Below are positions 47,185 to 60,577 of a stretch of DNA of 64,000 nt, piece by piece. Source of the stretch: Lindgomyces ingoldianus (taxonomy: Eukaryota; Ascomycota; Dothideomycetes; Pleosporales; Lindgomycetaceae). Below the pieces are notes generated by a model that ran no database searches, was not told the DNA's origin, and saw only the letters and a list, made by a program, of their open reading frames with translations. The translations under genes were made by a program, and so were the position numbers. Location: NCBI RefSeq assembly GCF_010093535.1, contig NW_022985163.1:706666-770665 (forward strand). Reading direction: 5' to 3'. Every line of letters starts with the position of its first letter. The stretch's first letter is position 1.

Positions 47185-49745
47185 TCACTGCATCTCAACC
47201 TCCATCTCCTCTCTTGGCCTCCTCCCAGGACTCCTTTCCATACTCCTCCTAGGACTCTTCCCCCTCTCCATCGTTCCAAGTCCCAAGCTCGCCATCCCAG
47301 CCGCCAAGTTCTGCCCTAAATTCTGGCTGAAAGCCGCTGCACCTGGAAGAGAAACCCCAGCACCAGCATCAGAACCAACACCGGCCATCGGTTTCGGATG
47401 GATCGTCGAGCCCGCACCTGTCGCAACTTCCGCAAACTCCGTGCCCGTCACCACGGGTTCCTTCCCCAGCGGCTCTTGCAGCACCGGCGTGTTCGCACCC
47501 GACCGAACAGGCGTGCTTCTACCATTCGACGGACTCCCTAACCCACTACCCTGGGGCGTGAACAATGGAACCTTCGCGTTCATTTCGTCATCCTGCCTAC
47601 CAAAGACTTCAGCCCACCATCTAGCCGGTCTACCTTTTTCGGGGAAAATGATACGTTCCTGCCCTCTAACGTTATCGTCGACAACAGCATCGTATTTCGG
47701 GTTAAGGAATTCCTCTTTTCGGCACAGAAAATAGTTCCATACGCTCCGTGTTCGTTCCGCGGCGCGGGCTTCTGTGCGTTCTTTTTCGTTGTCGAAGAGG
47801 AAGGTGCCATATTGGCAGGAATATAGATGGTACAGAAGACGGCGGAGAAAGCGCTCGTTGAATTCAAAGCGGGTTGGGTGTTGGTGCATAAGCTGGTAAG
47901 TAGCGTCTAGGAATTGGTGGAATACGGGTGAGAGTTCGTTGACTTTGGTTATACGATGTTCTTCGGCTGCGCCAATGGTGGTGGGTGTAGGTATCACGGC
48001 ACTGGCACCAGTACCATCTACGGGAGGAATTGCGTCGGAGACTAATTGCATTTCGCCTCCGTTCGCTTCAGGCAATTGGGTGAGCGATTCGCTGGATTCG
48101 TTTTGACGATTAAAAAGACCTTTGGCACCGCGAAGCGCGTTTTCAAATGGATTACCACCTCCAGGGGAATCAGACCGCCGATCTATCCTCTCATTCTCAA
48201 TCTGGAACCACTTGTCGCTGCTGAGATAACCGGAGCGATGACGGAACATGTGACCGAACGATAACCAGTCCTTCTCTACTAGCACAATGAATCCTTCCAA
48301 CGTGCGGTAGTACGGATCTAGACATATCTGACTCAGGGCGCTGAGTTGGCTGGTCCGATCCCACCCGTCCGAACAATGAATTAAGACGTGCGAATGCATT
48401 ATCCCCACAGTCTCCGCAATCAACCGAGCTCCGTCCAGTATGTTAGTCATATGCTTTGTCCAACCGCTCTTGATTAGCAAATTCCGATTTGGCGGCAAGT
48501 TGGTGATATCGGAATCCTTGATGGCTTCGATAACAGTGTCCAAAGACTTGCGCATGACGTGGATGTTGTCAATACCCAGAAATGCCTTCTGCGCTCCGGG
48601 ATAATATTCCATCTTCTCTGACCCCAGTCCTACAGCTTGCATAGCATACGCGTTGACCGTTGGTCTCGCATCGACAATCATATTCCGCTGCTGTGCCCCG
48701 TAGACTTTCGGAGCGTCAGTCTCGGCTTCGGAGGAATCCGTGAGGTCGTCGACGATAGTTCGCCCCGAATTGACGGCTTCGGCATCAACTACTCCCACAA
48801 ACGAACTATTAGCACTGGATTCCGTAAGATTGATTACGCTCGACTCGGGGCTTCCGCCAGCCGGGTTCGAAGGCGTAGAGGCTTGTGATGCTTTCCACCC
48901 ACTATTGGTTGCCCAAATAGCTGCTACGAGCTTTTCATCCTGCGGGCTCCGGTTTCCGCGGATTCCCGGCGATGGCTGTGAGCTTCGTGTTATGGAGCAA
49001 TTGTTTATGGGGTGGCGGTAGACGAGGGCAGGTATTCGGGCACGCGAGCGGTAGTTGCCTGCGTAGTTGAGGACATTATCTGAGATCTTTGTGGGGACAA
49101 CGAGAAGGGAGGGATAGGTCGGGGAGTACTGCACTTTAGCATTAGAATATTGAAGCCCTAAATTCTGCCATAAAAATACGAACTTTATAGTCTTTGTTGA
49201 TCTCTGATATCCTCCACCCCTTCTCCGTGTCCTTGGGACTGATGCCTAGTCGCTTCCATTCCCGCCGCGCATCATATATCTGCCAGCCATCTAGCTTGTC
49301 TTCTGGGGGTTTTGGCTGGTAGGAGAAGGCCAATAATTTGTCTAGTCGACCGACTTTACACGAAAGCCCTCGAATTGTGTCGTACACGTCGCGGGCTTTC
49401 TTCTCGTCGTCGAAGTTGAAGGCGAAGAAGGTGAAGTCTCGGCCACGGATCCGGATCGAGGGCAGCTGGTGTGAGGCGGGCGGAGATGGGCGTAGTACGC
49501 AGTAGGATATCATAGGATATGTTATCCATACTTCCTTCTGTCGAGGTGGCTTCGCGGGAGGAGGGGAGCCTGCAGGGAGCGGCGGTATGTAACTGAAGAC
49601 CATATGGTGGGGCATGAGGTGCAGAGTGCCATCGAAACGTACGCCCCTTCGCCAGAGAGCAACATCTTCAACCTACAGAGAGGGTAAGTTATGCAATGCG
49701 CCAATCCACCTGGCAACTTGCCTTGCTGACTCGTATCCTCTCCAT
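47185..49745 (-). CDS. YMR1: Myotubularin-type phosphoinositide 3-phosphatase
   Basis: Removes the 3-phosphate of PtdIns3P and PtdIns(3,5)P2 on endosomal membranes. Exons 49745-49722, 49672-49184 and 49128-47185 give 818 aa. Exon 1 is 24 nt (MERIRVSK) and intron 1 begins GCAAGT, a GC-AG intron; this is the only splice I found that joins a start codon to VEDVALWRRGVRFDG in frame. The N-terminal PH-GRAM domain covers about 9-140. The catalytic CX5R loop is HCSDGWDRTSQ with Cys423 and Arg429. Family segments DKWFQIENERIDRR-like linker, SPVFHQFLDATYQL and FEFNERFLRRLLYHLYSCQYGTFLFDN-type block follow (about 470-620). The C-terminal 100 residues are low-complexity with SP sites. Single-copy housekeeping gene in most fungi. 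Confidence 0.93.
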
Positions 49746-50401
49746 GGGAAGTGAATGTGTATTTAGTGGAGAGGTGGGGCAGACTGGTAGATTCGGATGG
49801 GTTCGGAGGGGCCAAAACAGAATAATCTGGCTCAACGAAAGAACGCTCTACGGTTAGGGGCAGAAAAGGGTTACTGAATACAAGGCGGGGCGCGTCTTTT
49901 GTTGTGCATGTTGGTGTTGCTGTGAATAGTTCACATGTCCGCAGCATGCACGAGCCAAGCCCAAAATATCTTGGCAAGACACTTGTCGGGTTGGTGGGAG
50001 AAAGGACACAACAGTGGAGCCTCTTGATGTCAATGTAGAAGTTGTTTACTGCCATTTCATCATGCGCTTCCAATTAAGGTATGCTAACCTTTCAAATTTC
50101 TTCAAAATACTTTGTGTCACGTATTTGAAAGAATCACCGAGCAGGCGCCTGACTAGGGATGATTCTGAAAGAAAGACCATTGAATACAATTGACAAATTA
50201 AACAAATTTTCCAAATGATAACTGTACAGATGAAAACACACGAATCACTGTCCTGTTGCGGAGCATGTATACACCCGAAGGCAGTTTTTCCTAGCAACCA
50301 CTTATGATTTAGAAAGAGGCCTTTGAATCTCTTACCCGACAAAATGAGGCAGTCTGGTCACCAATGATATGCATCTGGCTTGATCTCAAAAGATCTGTTT
50401 T
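49746..50401. other. Intergenic: myotubularin promoter and Msl5 3' region
   Basis: No gene seen. The 183-codon ORF reaching up to 50073 is a read-through of myotubularin exon 2 in a wrong frame. Confidence 0.5.
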
Positions 50402-52514
50402 CTAAGCCGGAGGGGGAGGGGGAGGCAAATCAGTCGGGGGAGGCGGTGGGATATCGCTAGGAGGTGGTGGAGGCGGCGGAACACCCCCAGCTGGTGGTGG
50501 TGGGGGCGGGCTACCACCATAGTGCTGGAACAGAGGGCCAAGACCCGGCGGAGGAGGGGCGGCGTTGCCATATCCAGGGGCACCGAAAGCGCTGAGACCG
50601 GGTGGAGCTCCCGCGGCTATACCAGGAGCGGCTCCATGACCAACCGCCGCGTAATCACCATAAGGATATGCTGCTCCGCCTGGTGCAGCAGCGGCGGCAG
50701 CGGGAGCAGCCCATGGTGGGGGTGCTGCATTGTAGCCACCAGCGTTGTACGAGGAAGCATTGTTGGCCCATGGGGGTGGTGCGCCAGCGCCGCCATCACG
50801 TTCGTCGCGGTTGTTCCGAGTCCATGGAGCAGGTGCACCAGTCGGACCACGTTCCCAAGGCTTCATGTTGCGCTGCTCATCGCCGCCAAAGCCATCTTTG
50901 CCCCCATTGTATTCAATGCTCTGCTGAGGTCGGCCACCACCGCCGCCACCAGCCATCGACTCCAGGAAAGCACCCATCTCGTCCTGCGGTGGTCCTCCTT
51001 CGATCCTACTCCCGTTGCGACCTCCAAATCCGCGGTCATCGTTGCGCCAATCCTGTCCCTTCCGACGTTGAGGGCAATCACGGGCCATATGTCCGGCTTC
51101 ACCGCAGACGCGACAGATGATGGTCGCAGTGAAATTCTGTTTCTGGGGGCAGTCATATTTCCTGTGGCCAATCTCGCCGCCTGTATTTTGATTAGCCAGT
51201 GCCGATGCGAAGGGACAATGAGTTAGACTTACAATTCTGGCAAGCTTGGTTCTCGTCGTCACGAAGGGTACCGTTCAGAGCAGCAAGCTCACGGAGCTGG
51301 TTACGCTTTAGTTCATTCTGGCCTTCGGGGATGGAGGCAGCCTAGTCAGGTCAGTCAAGAGTTAAAAAAAATTGACTGGTAGGGTATACAATACTTACAG
51401 TCTCGATGATGTTGTGAATCAAAGCTTTGGCCTTGTTGACCTTGTCTTCAGTGTCAGCCATGATAAGGCAGTGAAGATCTTCTTCCTGGTTGCTGGTGTG
51501 AGCGGCGTCAGAACGGCCTTTGCCTTCCTTGACAGAGCCTTTGCCACGGATAGCGATCTTGGCGCCGGACTCTCCTTCCATTTTCTTGAGCGTGTTACCA
51601 CGGGGGCCAATGAGAAGCCCAACTGTTAGTGAAAAAGCTGTTGTTAGCTGGTGATCAAAGAGTTTGAGCAATATGGCGATACAGCGCGACGGGTTAGTGA
51701 CAGTGCTGTGCAGCAGACCTCTGCAGTCTGAGCATGCAGAGCCAAGACGAAGGAAAGGGCAGAGAAAAAAGGGTTAGGAGTTAGAAATTGGGGGGTTAGT
51801 ATCATACTGAAGTTAATCTCCGGGTAGTCATTCACTGGAACGTAGACTTTCTCTTGGGTCTTAGCTGGGCGCCTATAGTCAGAGGGCGGATGGTACTGAG
51901 GGATCGTCCGCATCGCTTCCGTGACGAGACGATGGCGCTCATCCTCTAATTTCTTGCGGTAGCGGAACTCGCGAGTATTGACACGACGACCGAAATTATC
52001 ATACTGTGGAGGGGGAGACGGGGATCTGCGGGTTTGTTAAGTTAGAAGCTGTGCTTGGACAAGCACGTAGTGAGAGCTCACCTATCACCATCAGCCGGGA
52101 CGACATCATTGATCCTCAGCTTCTGGCTAATCTCCTCGATACGCAAGTGCAGGATGTAAGCATCGATTTGTTCCGAAGTCATGTGGCGACCATCAATCAG
52201 GACGGGTAAGCCCATGAGGCCAGCTGCCTTGTTGTCGTTGGGGGCACCCCAACGGTTGCGCTTCTTGCGCCTCTTAGGGCCATCGACAGAAGGCTCATCT
52301 GTGACTTCGTTAGCAACATACTTATCAAATATAGGAGGTATACAGAGAGATGGGAACACGTACCGCGTGTCGGGCTTCGACCACGCTTCAGTTCTGGCAA
52401 GCCAGTCGCAGGCTCTGCAGGATTGTATCCTCCATCATCGGAGTCGCCTCCGAATCGGCGACGACCAAGAGGGACGTTGTTGGAGCCTGTGATACCCTGA
52501 TTACGCCACGCCAT
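50402..52514 (-). CDS. MSL5: Branchpoint-bridging protein (BBP/SF1, Msl5)
   Basis: Recognises the intron branchpoint sequence in the earliest spliceosome complex. Six exons on the minus strand: 52514-52364, 52298-52082, 52025-51808, 51622-51399, 51341-51233, 51180-50402; the frame closes to 565 aa. Order of parts: [10 protein letters not shown] basic/Trp motif of the U2AF65-binding region (about 57-68), SPSPPP, KH-QUA2 domain (about 165-285) with [16 protein letters not shown], then two CX2CX4HX4C zinc knuckles at 304-317 (split by intron 5) and 329-342. The tail is Gly/Ala-rich and ends in long polyproline blocks, ending PPPPPA, as in SF1. The start is the ATG before AWRNQGITG; an upstream in-frame ATG at 52628 gives a tail without resemblance. 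Confidence 0.95.
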
Positions 52515-53284
52515 AGTTAGTAGCAACTGTTGAAAAGCTTTGAGAAGCTGTGGGAATGGACGAGTTAGTGGTGTTGAGGACAAGGAGGAAGAGGCGCAGA
52601 GGCGAGAACTTCCAGCGCGTTTGGCCAAGACTTCTTAGCGGGAAAATTAGCGCCTTGATCACGTGCCATGGCCTGCTCGGTCGACCGTTGACCAGCAGCG
52701 TCGGTAGACATCCTCCACCGATGCGCCCCAACAGCCGCCATAATCACTATTTTCTCAAGGACTGGGCGACTTGTGTGAAGCATCGCGGATGTGGAATAAT
52801 AACCTTGGAAGCATCAGTCCGCGGCTTTAGAAGCTCTCTTCCCATCCCGCCCACAATAGAGAAAGGTTCAGACTCGGCAACTCAGCGCAGATGTAAAGCC
52901 ATATAGCACATTAAAAAAGTGAACGAAGGGATGCAGGTACCTGAGTACTGTATCCACCATCCCCTAGGAACCACAGCTAAATTCTCGCCATCATACTATG
53001 AGCTAATAGTCATCCTCTCATCTTCCTCTACTATCCTCATCTCTTCTAAACTTATACCCTCCAAGGTCCAGGTCTCGCCGTGGATTAACCATTCGCTCCG
53101 CGTGCGGAAGGGGAATTCAATCGCAATTGTAATTTCTAAGCAATCGATCTTCGTCATACTGCCCCTCACCCCACCTCACCTCTCCCAAAGCTATAAAGGT
53201 CTCCAAACTTCAAAACTCTCAACCTCATAACAACTCGCTACCAGCCTTCGGCTCTCCACTAATCTCAACTGGTGATATTTCAAT
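52515..53284. other. Shared promoter of divergent Msl5 and GST genes
   Basis: No gene seen. The stretch from about 53150 to 53284 is CT/CA-rich and probably the GST leader. Confidence 0.5.
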
Positions 53285-54360
53285 ATGTCTTCTAAAGAAC
53301 CCTCCATTACCCTCTACACCACACAGACCCCCAATGGAATCAAGATCTCCATCACTCTCGAAGAGCTAGGGTGAGCTGTTCCCTCGACTCTACATTCCAT
53401 ATTACCTCTCCAAGTATCAACCCCTCATACTCACCCTCCCAGAATCCCCTACACCGTCCACAAAATAGATATCTCAAAAAATACGCAAAAAGAGCCATGG
53501 TTCTTAGCTATCAACCCAAACGGCCGCATCCCCGCGCTCACCGACACCTTCACTGATGGCCAACAAATTAATCTCTTCGAATCCGGCTCCATCATGCAGT
53601 ATCTCGTTGCTCGATACGACAAGGATTATAAGATTTCATATCCGCCGGGGACGAGGGAGTTCTATGAGATGAACAACTGGTTGTTCTTTCAGAATGCGGG
53701 ATTGGGTCCGATGCAAGGACAGGCTAGTAAGTGGATATCTTGTTTCTACTTCAGATATTTGCGTATCTTTCGAAAGGTACGGAAGGATTTGGTGGAGAAA
53801 TGCGACGTGGTGCTGCGTTGGGAGAGGTTGCGCACCCACATCAAGGAAGTCTATCCCTCATCTCATGGAGGCCCACCTGCACTACACTACATCTCAAATT
53901 CGCCAAGTTCTACATCATATCCAACAAATACTAACATTCCCGCAAAGACCACTTCACCCGCTACGCCCCCGACATCTTCGAATACGGCATATCGCGCTAC
54001 CAGAACGAAACCCGACGTCTCTACTCGGTGCTCAACACTCACCTCTCCTCCAAGAATATCCCCTACCTAACTGGTACCAAATGCACCATCGCCGACATTG
54101 CTCACTGGGGCTGGATCGCATCAGCTGGCTGGGCCGGCGTCGACATTGACGAGTTCCCGGCACTAAAAGCTTGGGAAGACCGCATGGCGGCTCGGCCTGG
54201 TGTCGAGAAAGGCCGACATGTGCCCGACCCGCACAAAATCAAAGAACTTCTGAAGGACAAGGCGAAGATGGAGAGACATGCGGCTGAAGCTCGGAAGTGG
54301 GTGCAAGCGGGCATGAAAGAGGACGCTGAGAAAGCTGCGTCTGCGAAAGAGCAAAAGTGA
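53285..54360 (+). CDS. Ure2-like glutathione S-transferase
   Basis: Cytosolic glutathione transferase of the Ure2p/YfcG class, which in filamentous fungi act mostly in stress and detoxification. Exons 53285-53370, 53443-53726 and 53948-54360 give 260 aa. The thioredoxin-fold half (about 7-88) has the start ITLYTTQTPNGIKISI typical of Ure2-like GSTs, the cis-Pro loop PNGRIPALTD and the glutathione gamma-Glu contact FESGSIMQYL. The helical half (about 98-225) has FYEMNNWLFFQNAGLGPMQGQ and YLTGTKCTIADIAHW. The tail is Lys/Glu/Ala-rich. Intron 2 is 221 nt and codes open ORFs, so a naive ORF (53594-54070) fuses exon 2 to intron. There is no yeast-like prion domain. Confidence 0.93.
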
Positions 54361-57300
54361 GTGTGGTTCAATTTCACTCCTGTGTAGTTGAATCCACAAG
54401 GTATACCTTGGGTTTCAGCTGCTTGGCTGTTAGTGGAAAATGTCTATATCCCCATGTCTATCGTCGTGTTCGTGAGGGGAACCCCATGGGGTAAATTTTA
54501 GTATCCACTCTGTGACTGGATTATCCATGATCCGATTCAAACTCTCCTCCACATGCGCTACCCTCGCTTTCTAACTTGTTAACCCCTCTTGCGGACAAGC
54601 AGATTGTAGACTTCCACATCCGACCAAGCCGTTCATGCAACCCCGTTCTGCAATGCCCCACATCCGCTGCCACGGGGAGAATTGATTGCCCACAATTCAC
54701 CTAAAGAGGGGCTGGCACGCTCACCGTTATTGTTTCCCCGGTCGAGCGTTATTACAAGGAAAGGTAAGAACCATGAAGCGAGAAACATTGCAGCAATCAA
54801 GCGAAGAATTTGGCGAAGTTCCTGCTTTCGGCTGGCTGGCGTATCTGCATATCCGCTTTGAGAGAGGCTCAATTCGTCAACTGCGTCCCCACAATTGCCT
54901 CTGGAGCTGTGATACGTATGATATAACAATCGTGTTTGTTGTGGAGGAGGGTTAAGGCCGTCCACAGCTATGACAGCCGCTCTTGATACTCGTATTCCGT
55001 CGCACTGCATCTCTCCCCCTGGTGGCTTGCGTAAAATGCTTGTACACCCGCACGCGGCAGCTAGGAGCGGGAGCAAAGTAAAATCGCGAGACGTCGTGAT
55101 ACGCTTTCGCCGCCGCATGATGACCCTAGTCGAGAGTCACACAGGGCTGAGTATCCAGCCGAGATGTCCAGGCACACTTTGAACGGGCTGCACTAAACAT
55201 GGCAACTCCTGCAGCTTATCAGACCTTAAAAGAGACTGCTTTCATCTACAGCGATCGGATGTCGTGCAAGCCAATAAGCCACGGACGCCACTCCACAGCC
55301 AAAAAGCTGCATCTGGTAAAATACTGGGGTAGTGATATAGGAATGCCTGGCCATAGGATTCCAAAGACACCAAATAACGCGGAGGATGTATGTTCGTATC
55401 ACCTCGGGTAGGAGAGAGCTCGAGAATTCAAGACGCACAAACGTACCAACATGAGGCCCCAGAATTTTTCCATTGCGATGTCCAAAAACCGACCGCTTGT
55501 AGCCTAATTAGAGATCAGCTGTCCTACTTCATATATTAACGAAATGCGAGGGTACCGGGATGTGCTTCCCAGTGTTCGAATAAGGCAGTACCCCCTTCCT
55601 ATCCAATAGGGTTGTGGACGCGGGTGCAGGGCCTCAAAACAGGTCAGTTGCATTCCAGAAGGCCTCAAAAAGATTCGACAGTGGCCAGAGCTATTAAAGA
55701 AGAGAACACGTTTAATAGAGCCGAGAAGGAGATCCTAGCGGTTTGCGGGGGATGTGCCATGATCGGCGCTGGGGAAGTACATTCAGGCAAAAGGAGAAGA
55801 CGAAGAACAAGCAAAGAAAGAGGCTGCTCACCGATTGGTCTCCCTTACTTCTTATTTTCTCGAAATAGCTACATTGCCTTTCGACATGTGGTGGTTGCAG
55901 ACGTTCCGCAATAGTCCTTGAGGAAATGTTGAGGCTACACAACCAATGCAGTCCATCTGGGTCCTGCGCTGTGGGACGCCTGCAGATGGGAATGTGGAGA
56001 TTTCTGCCGGTATGCATGCACCCTGCATTTTTGCAATTTTCTCCTCTGGAGGTTGCAGTAGACTACAGCGATTTTGAGCGCCTACCAGTAGGATGACCGG
56101 ATCAGGGTTGGACCTGCTCCAGCTCTGCCTGAACTCATTTACGGCCCGCCGGGGCAATGAGAAGAACGCGCATGTGTGCAATCAATTATCGTAAGACGAA
56201 GCTTGAGGAGGAAAGGAAGTGTGACGATGAATCACTGATCTTCTTCGTCGCATTGAAAGGAAGGGACCGCCGCCTTGACCTGAGTTCCATGTGCCTGGAA
56301 GCGACATTTGGTGGTGGGATTTGTGAAACGACTGAAAATTGAGGCGAGTTGATCAAGATGAGGTGACTATGCATACTGCAAGGTGAAAGCAACCTCAAAA
56401 AGATGTAGTCAGAGGTAGGTACGTGCTGAATAGTATTCTGACATTAGCGAAAATCTATAGGTTAGGCCTGGTATACTGAATCTTAGCAGACCGAAGCTAT
56501 GTTTCCAATTAGTCATTCAGCATGCCGTGAACATTGTAGAGTACCCAATGACTAGACGTGCAGGGCTTGGTCGTCTGGAAAATAGGAGTTTCGCTGCACC
56601 AACTCCCTTCTGCCCCTTTGCGCATATTCGCTAACCGAGACGTCAAACTCTCCTCATGGTCATGCTTCCAGCGTGCCAGAGACAAAGATAGTGCGGGTTT
56701 CCCATGCGTTTGGTACTTGTGGAGAAGAGGTAAAGTGATGCATGGGTAATTACTTACTAGCCTCCAGAACAGATGTGCTTCTGGAACATGATGCGCTGTG
56801 CCTTAATCGAGTCATTCACCGTAGATTCAGAACTTCGAAGCGATGCATGGGCGGATCAACCTTCCACTGGCCTGTTTCACCGCCAGCATGATGAAATGCA
56901 CACCGGCCCCTTTTGTTTACTCGATCTCCATGGCCATATCAACGATGTCTGCCTTGAGTATGGAGCAGTTTCAGCGCGGATTGCATTACCTGTGGTAGCA
57001 AAGCGCACACTTAACAATACACATCTAATCTCCCGGAGAAAGGGAAATAAGTCTATAAGAAACTGCTTTTATGAATTCTCCGACCCTGTCGACCCGCCGA
57101 GCCTGGAGAAGGGTCCTGCGGAGGGCTCGCCGTTGACGATTGCATGCATCTGGCAGGTCCGATGGGCGTTGCAGGTGGTCAGGCGATGCAAGCCACGATC
57201 AAGGGAATGGCCGTCAGGCACAGGATCGTAAATGGGGGGGCCAAGGTGTTGCAAGAGCGAGGGGGGGGGGGTGATGTTGGAAGGAAGTGAAGAGACTAAC

Positions 57301-57782
57301 CTGCAAACCGTAGGGTTCAAAGGTCGCTTGACAGGGCACCTGCGGGGCCGATGTATGGGCATTTAACCGGAGGTTGACTGATCCACTCAGAGATCACTGG
57401 TTAAATGGGTAAATATGCCACATCTCCGCAGCATGCATCGAGTGCCTCCCAACGACCAGGTGCCATGAGCAATTGCCCCCAGATCGTCAGGCCAATCACT
57501 CATGGAAGAATTAATGATTGCGTCTTTTGATATTGGCCTGGTGTTGATCTCGCTTCTCGAAGCCCTCGTGGACGCATGGAAGCTTCAAGCCACAGATCCT
57601 GATCCTGGTAACGGCCCATCACGACCAGGGATTCCAAGAGTCGGACGTTGTTCCTCGGCAGTGTAAGGATCGTTGGAGGCCCACATCTGTTCCCTGAAGT
57701 ATCTCATGAGCGTCCCCAGTCTCCCCCAAATGATTGCAACACCCACCCTTCCACCAAAAGAAATCTTCCGCTCTACGTCGCC
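54361..57782. other. Gene-free 3.4 kb upstream of the Zn2Cys6 regulator
   Basis: The longest gene-free stretch of the window. ORFs of up to 161 codons lie on both strands but none has a motif, signal peptide or splice partner. Homopolymer G runs occur at about 57233-57240 and 57261-57271. Composition is normal, so it is not a RIP-mutated repeat. It may be an extended promoter or decayed sequence. Confidence 0.45.
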
Positions 57783-60577
57783 ATGATGGAAGCCGCTTCG
57801 GTTGAGTTGAATAAGCTGGAGCGCAAAGGCTCCGCTCCTGTCAAGCGAAGAGTAAGCCGAGCTTGTGACCACTGCCACCGTATGCGAACACGCTGCAACG
57901 GACAGGCGCCGTGCTCGCGATGTATAGGTACGTAGAAAACTCGAGCTGCCAATATCTGTCGGTCACGACACTAATGAAGCGCAAGAACTCGAGTATGTCT
58001 GCCAGTATAACAGAGAGAAGAAGCGCCGAGGAAAGGTCAGCAGTCTTCCATTGCCTTCAAATAGCGGTGTGCTTAATCTTTCTCCAGGTCCCTCGACACA
58101 TCCAAAAGCAGAGAGAGGAGGCAGCGCATACAGATCCGCGCAGCCCTCAAAACGGAAATGGACTTTCCATACAGACCTCCAGTCACTACGAAGGAGCCGA
58201 CGTAATTCCTGAGATGGAAGACGGGATATGGTCGCCTGCACAGCCAACACCAATAAGTCAGCATTTTCCAACCACCAAAGACGACATGCACCACGTAACA
58301 TCGCCTCGGTGGCAGGCTATGCCCCCAAGTAAGATTTTAGACCGTTTAATGCTTTACATGGCCATTAATACTTACAAAATCTCCAGACCAAACTTTCGAC
58401 GGCCATGTCAACCATATCATGATAGATCCTTTGTTACTAAGCCCTGGAGAAATGAATCCGTATCCGCACCCGCTGCAGGTCCCAATGCCACGAAATGAGG
58501 ACTTAATGTTTGCCATGAACGAGATGCACCTCGTACCGAATTCGGGTACGCCCGTGTCCATGCCTCCGGAGTATGCGACCATGAGTTATCCAATGCATTT
58601 CACAGCAGTCCGGCAATCCTCTCCGCATAGTTATGGATCTGGAGACACTGGATCGCCCCAGTCTGCAGCCAGCGCTACCTCGTCTCACCCTGGGATTACG
58701 CCATGCAGGTACCCCGTTCTAAAACCTTTGATTCCTCACCTAGGCTCAATCATGTCCATGTCAATGGCTTGTGATCTCTTGGAGTTCTATTTTCAAAGTT
58801 CCTCATCCGTCTTTATGGAACCCGTGTCGCCGTACATACTTGGAACTGTGTTTAGGAAGCGTTCATTCTTGCGACAGCACAAACCAAGGAAGTGCACCCC
58901 GGCCCTCTTGGCAAGTCTTCTGTGGATAGCTGCTCAAACCAGTGAAGCAAGCTACTTGACATCGTCACCTTCAGCGAGAGGCGTTATCTGTCAAAAGCTG
59001 TGGAAGCTCACGATCGATTTGTTGAAACCACTAGTCCACTCACCAACAGGGGCTCATGGCTTTGCCCAAGGTGCAGGCTCAATGGTTAGTCCGGCCCCAC
59101 ATGACGCTTTTGGAGTTGAACGTGTCGTGGGCCGCTATGATGCAAGAATGGAAGTTGGAATATCCCCTACAGGTACCCTAGATGATGTTGCCACTTACCT
59201 GAACCTTGGCACCGTCACTTCGGCCAGTGAGTACAAAGCTGCTAGGTATGGATAGAAGCTTGATTCTTGTGCCACACTACTAACCCAATTTCAGTCTTCG
59301 CTGGTTGAATGCCGCCTGGGGTCTGGCGAGAGAGCTGAAACTAGGAAGGGAGCTACCTCAGGATTTCACGGCCGATCGCGACTCTAATGGAACAGAAAAT
59401 GGGGAAATGGACATGGGAATGTCGGATGGCTCTAACTCAGGGGTGCAAATGCCGGCCGGATCCCCAGCTCTCGCGCTCATCGAAGAGATGAAGGAGGAAC
59501 GAAGGAGGCTTTGGTGGCTTCTTTACATGATTGACAGGCACCTCGGACTGTGCTATAACAGGCCATTAGCGATGCTGGATAGTGAATGCGAGGAGCTATA
59601 TCAGCCTGTACAGGATACCGTGTGGCAGGCCGGGGAATTCTATACCGGAAGTTCAACCCCAAAACGAAAGGGACTCACATTCCAGTGTATTTCCCACGAC
59701 ATATTCGGATTCTTCCTACCGCTGATGACGATCCTTGGCGACATAGTGGACCTCAATGCGCAGAAAAACCATCCAAGGTTTGGGCAACGCAGGACATCTG
59801 GATGGGAGCTCCATGAGAACGAAATCACCCTCCAACTCGAAAGGTACGCGTACAGCCTGCAAGAATTCAAGATCCAACAAGGGTGCAGACCTTCAAGGGA
59901 AGATGCCGCAAACAACCCGAACGGTACTCCAGATCCCGTCCGAAGCGAATGGATACACCAGACGAAGAAGGTTGTCGCATACGGAACCCACATCATGTAT
60001 GTTCTCCACATACTTCTCCATGGCAAATGGGACCCGGTATCTCTTTTGGAGGATGACAATATGTGGATTTGCTCTCAATCATTCCTTGCGGCGACATCCA
60101 ACGCCGTTTCTGCTGCTCATGCTGTGGATGAGATTCTTGAGCTTGACCCAGACCTTTCGTTCATGCCGTATTTCTTTGGAATGGTAAGTTCTCCCCGCTG
60201 AAACTAGCCGTGGCAGCCAACTTACCAATAAATTTAGTATCTCTTGCAAGGAAGTTTAATTCTTCTGTTGCTAGCCGATAAATTACAGGTGGACACAAAT
60301 GATGGCGTGATCAAAGCTTGTGAAACAATCGTGCGCGCCCACGAAGCGGCTGTCGTTACTTTGAACACAGAATATCAGGTAAGGCGATAATTCGGGGATC
60401 GTCTAAGCGGAGAAATGCTAATTCTTGACGCAGAGAAATTTCCGAAAAGTCATGATCTCGACGTTAGCGCAGATCAAAAAGGGAGTGAACCAACACCGGG
60501 AGATGAATCCAGCAAAGCGAAGGGAGGTTCTTTCATTATATCGGTGGACAAATTTAGGAAATGGTCTCGCGATTTGA
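57783..60577 (+). CDS. XlnR-type Zn2Cys6 transcription factor
   Basis: Binuclear-zinc regulator. Seven exons: 57783-57927, 57986-58035, 58088-58328, 58387-59245, 59295-60183, 60238-60378, 60434-60577; the frame closes to 822 aa. The zinc cluster is complete: Cys28, 31, 38, 44, 47 and 54 (CX2CX6CX5CX2CX6C), with a basic [10 protein letters not shown] start and KKRRGK linker; intron 1 splits it. The middle homology region (about 280-560) contains [19 protein letters not shown] and [12 protein letters not shown], and the C-terminus [13 protein letters not shown] and [14 protein letters not shown], all with the same order as the XlnR/Xyr1 group of (hemi)cellulase and sugar-catabolism regulators. 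The zinc-cluster sequence ([10 protein letters not shown]) differs from XlnR itself (DQCNQLRTKC), so it is a paralogue with a different target set. It is the convergent neighbour of the aldolase gene. Confidence 0.9.

Noticed and set aside
50522..51226. 234-codon plus-strand ORF
   Set aside because: Antisense of the Gly/Pro-rich tail and zinc knuckles of the branchpoint-binding protein; low-complexity coding opens the opposite frame.
52197..52628. Extended N-terminus of the branchpoint-binding protein (39 extra residues)
   Set aside because: The extra part has no likeness to the family and the ATG at 52514 starts the expected MAWRNQG.
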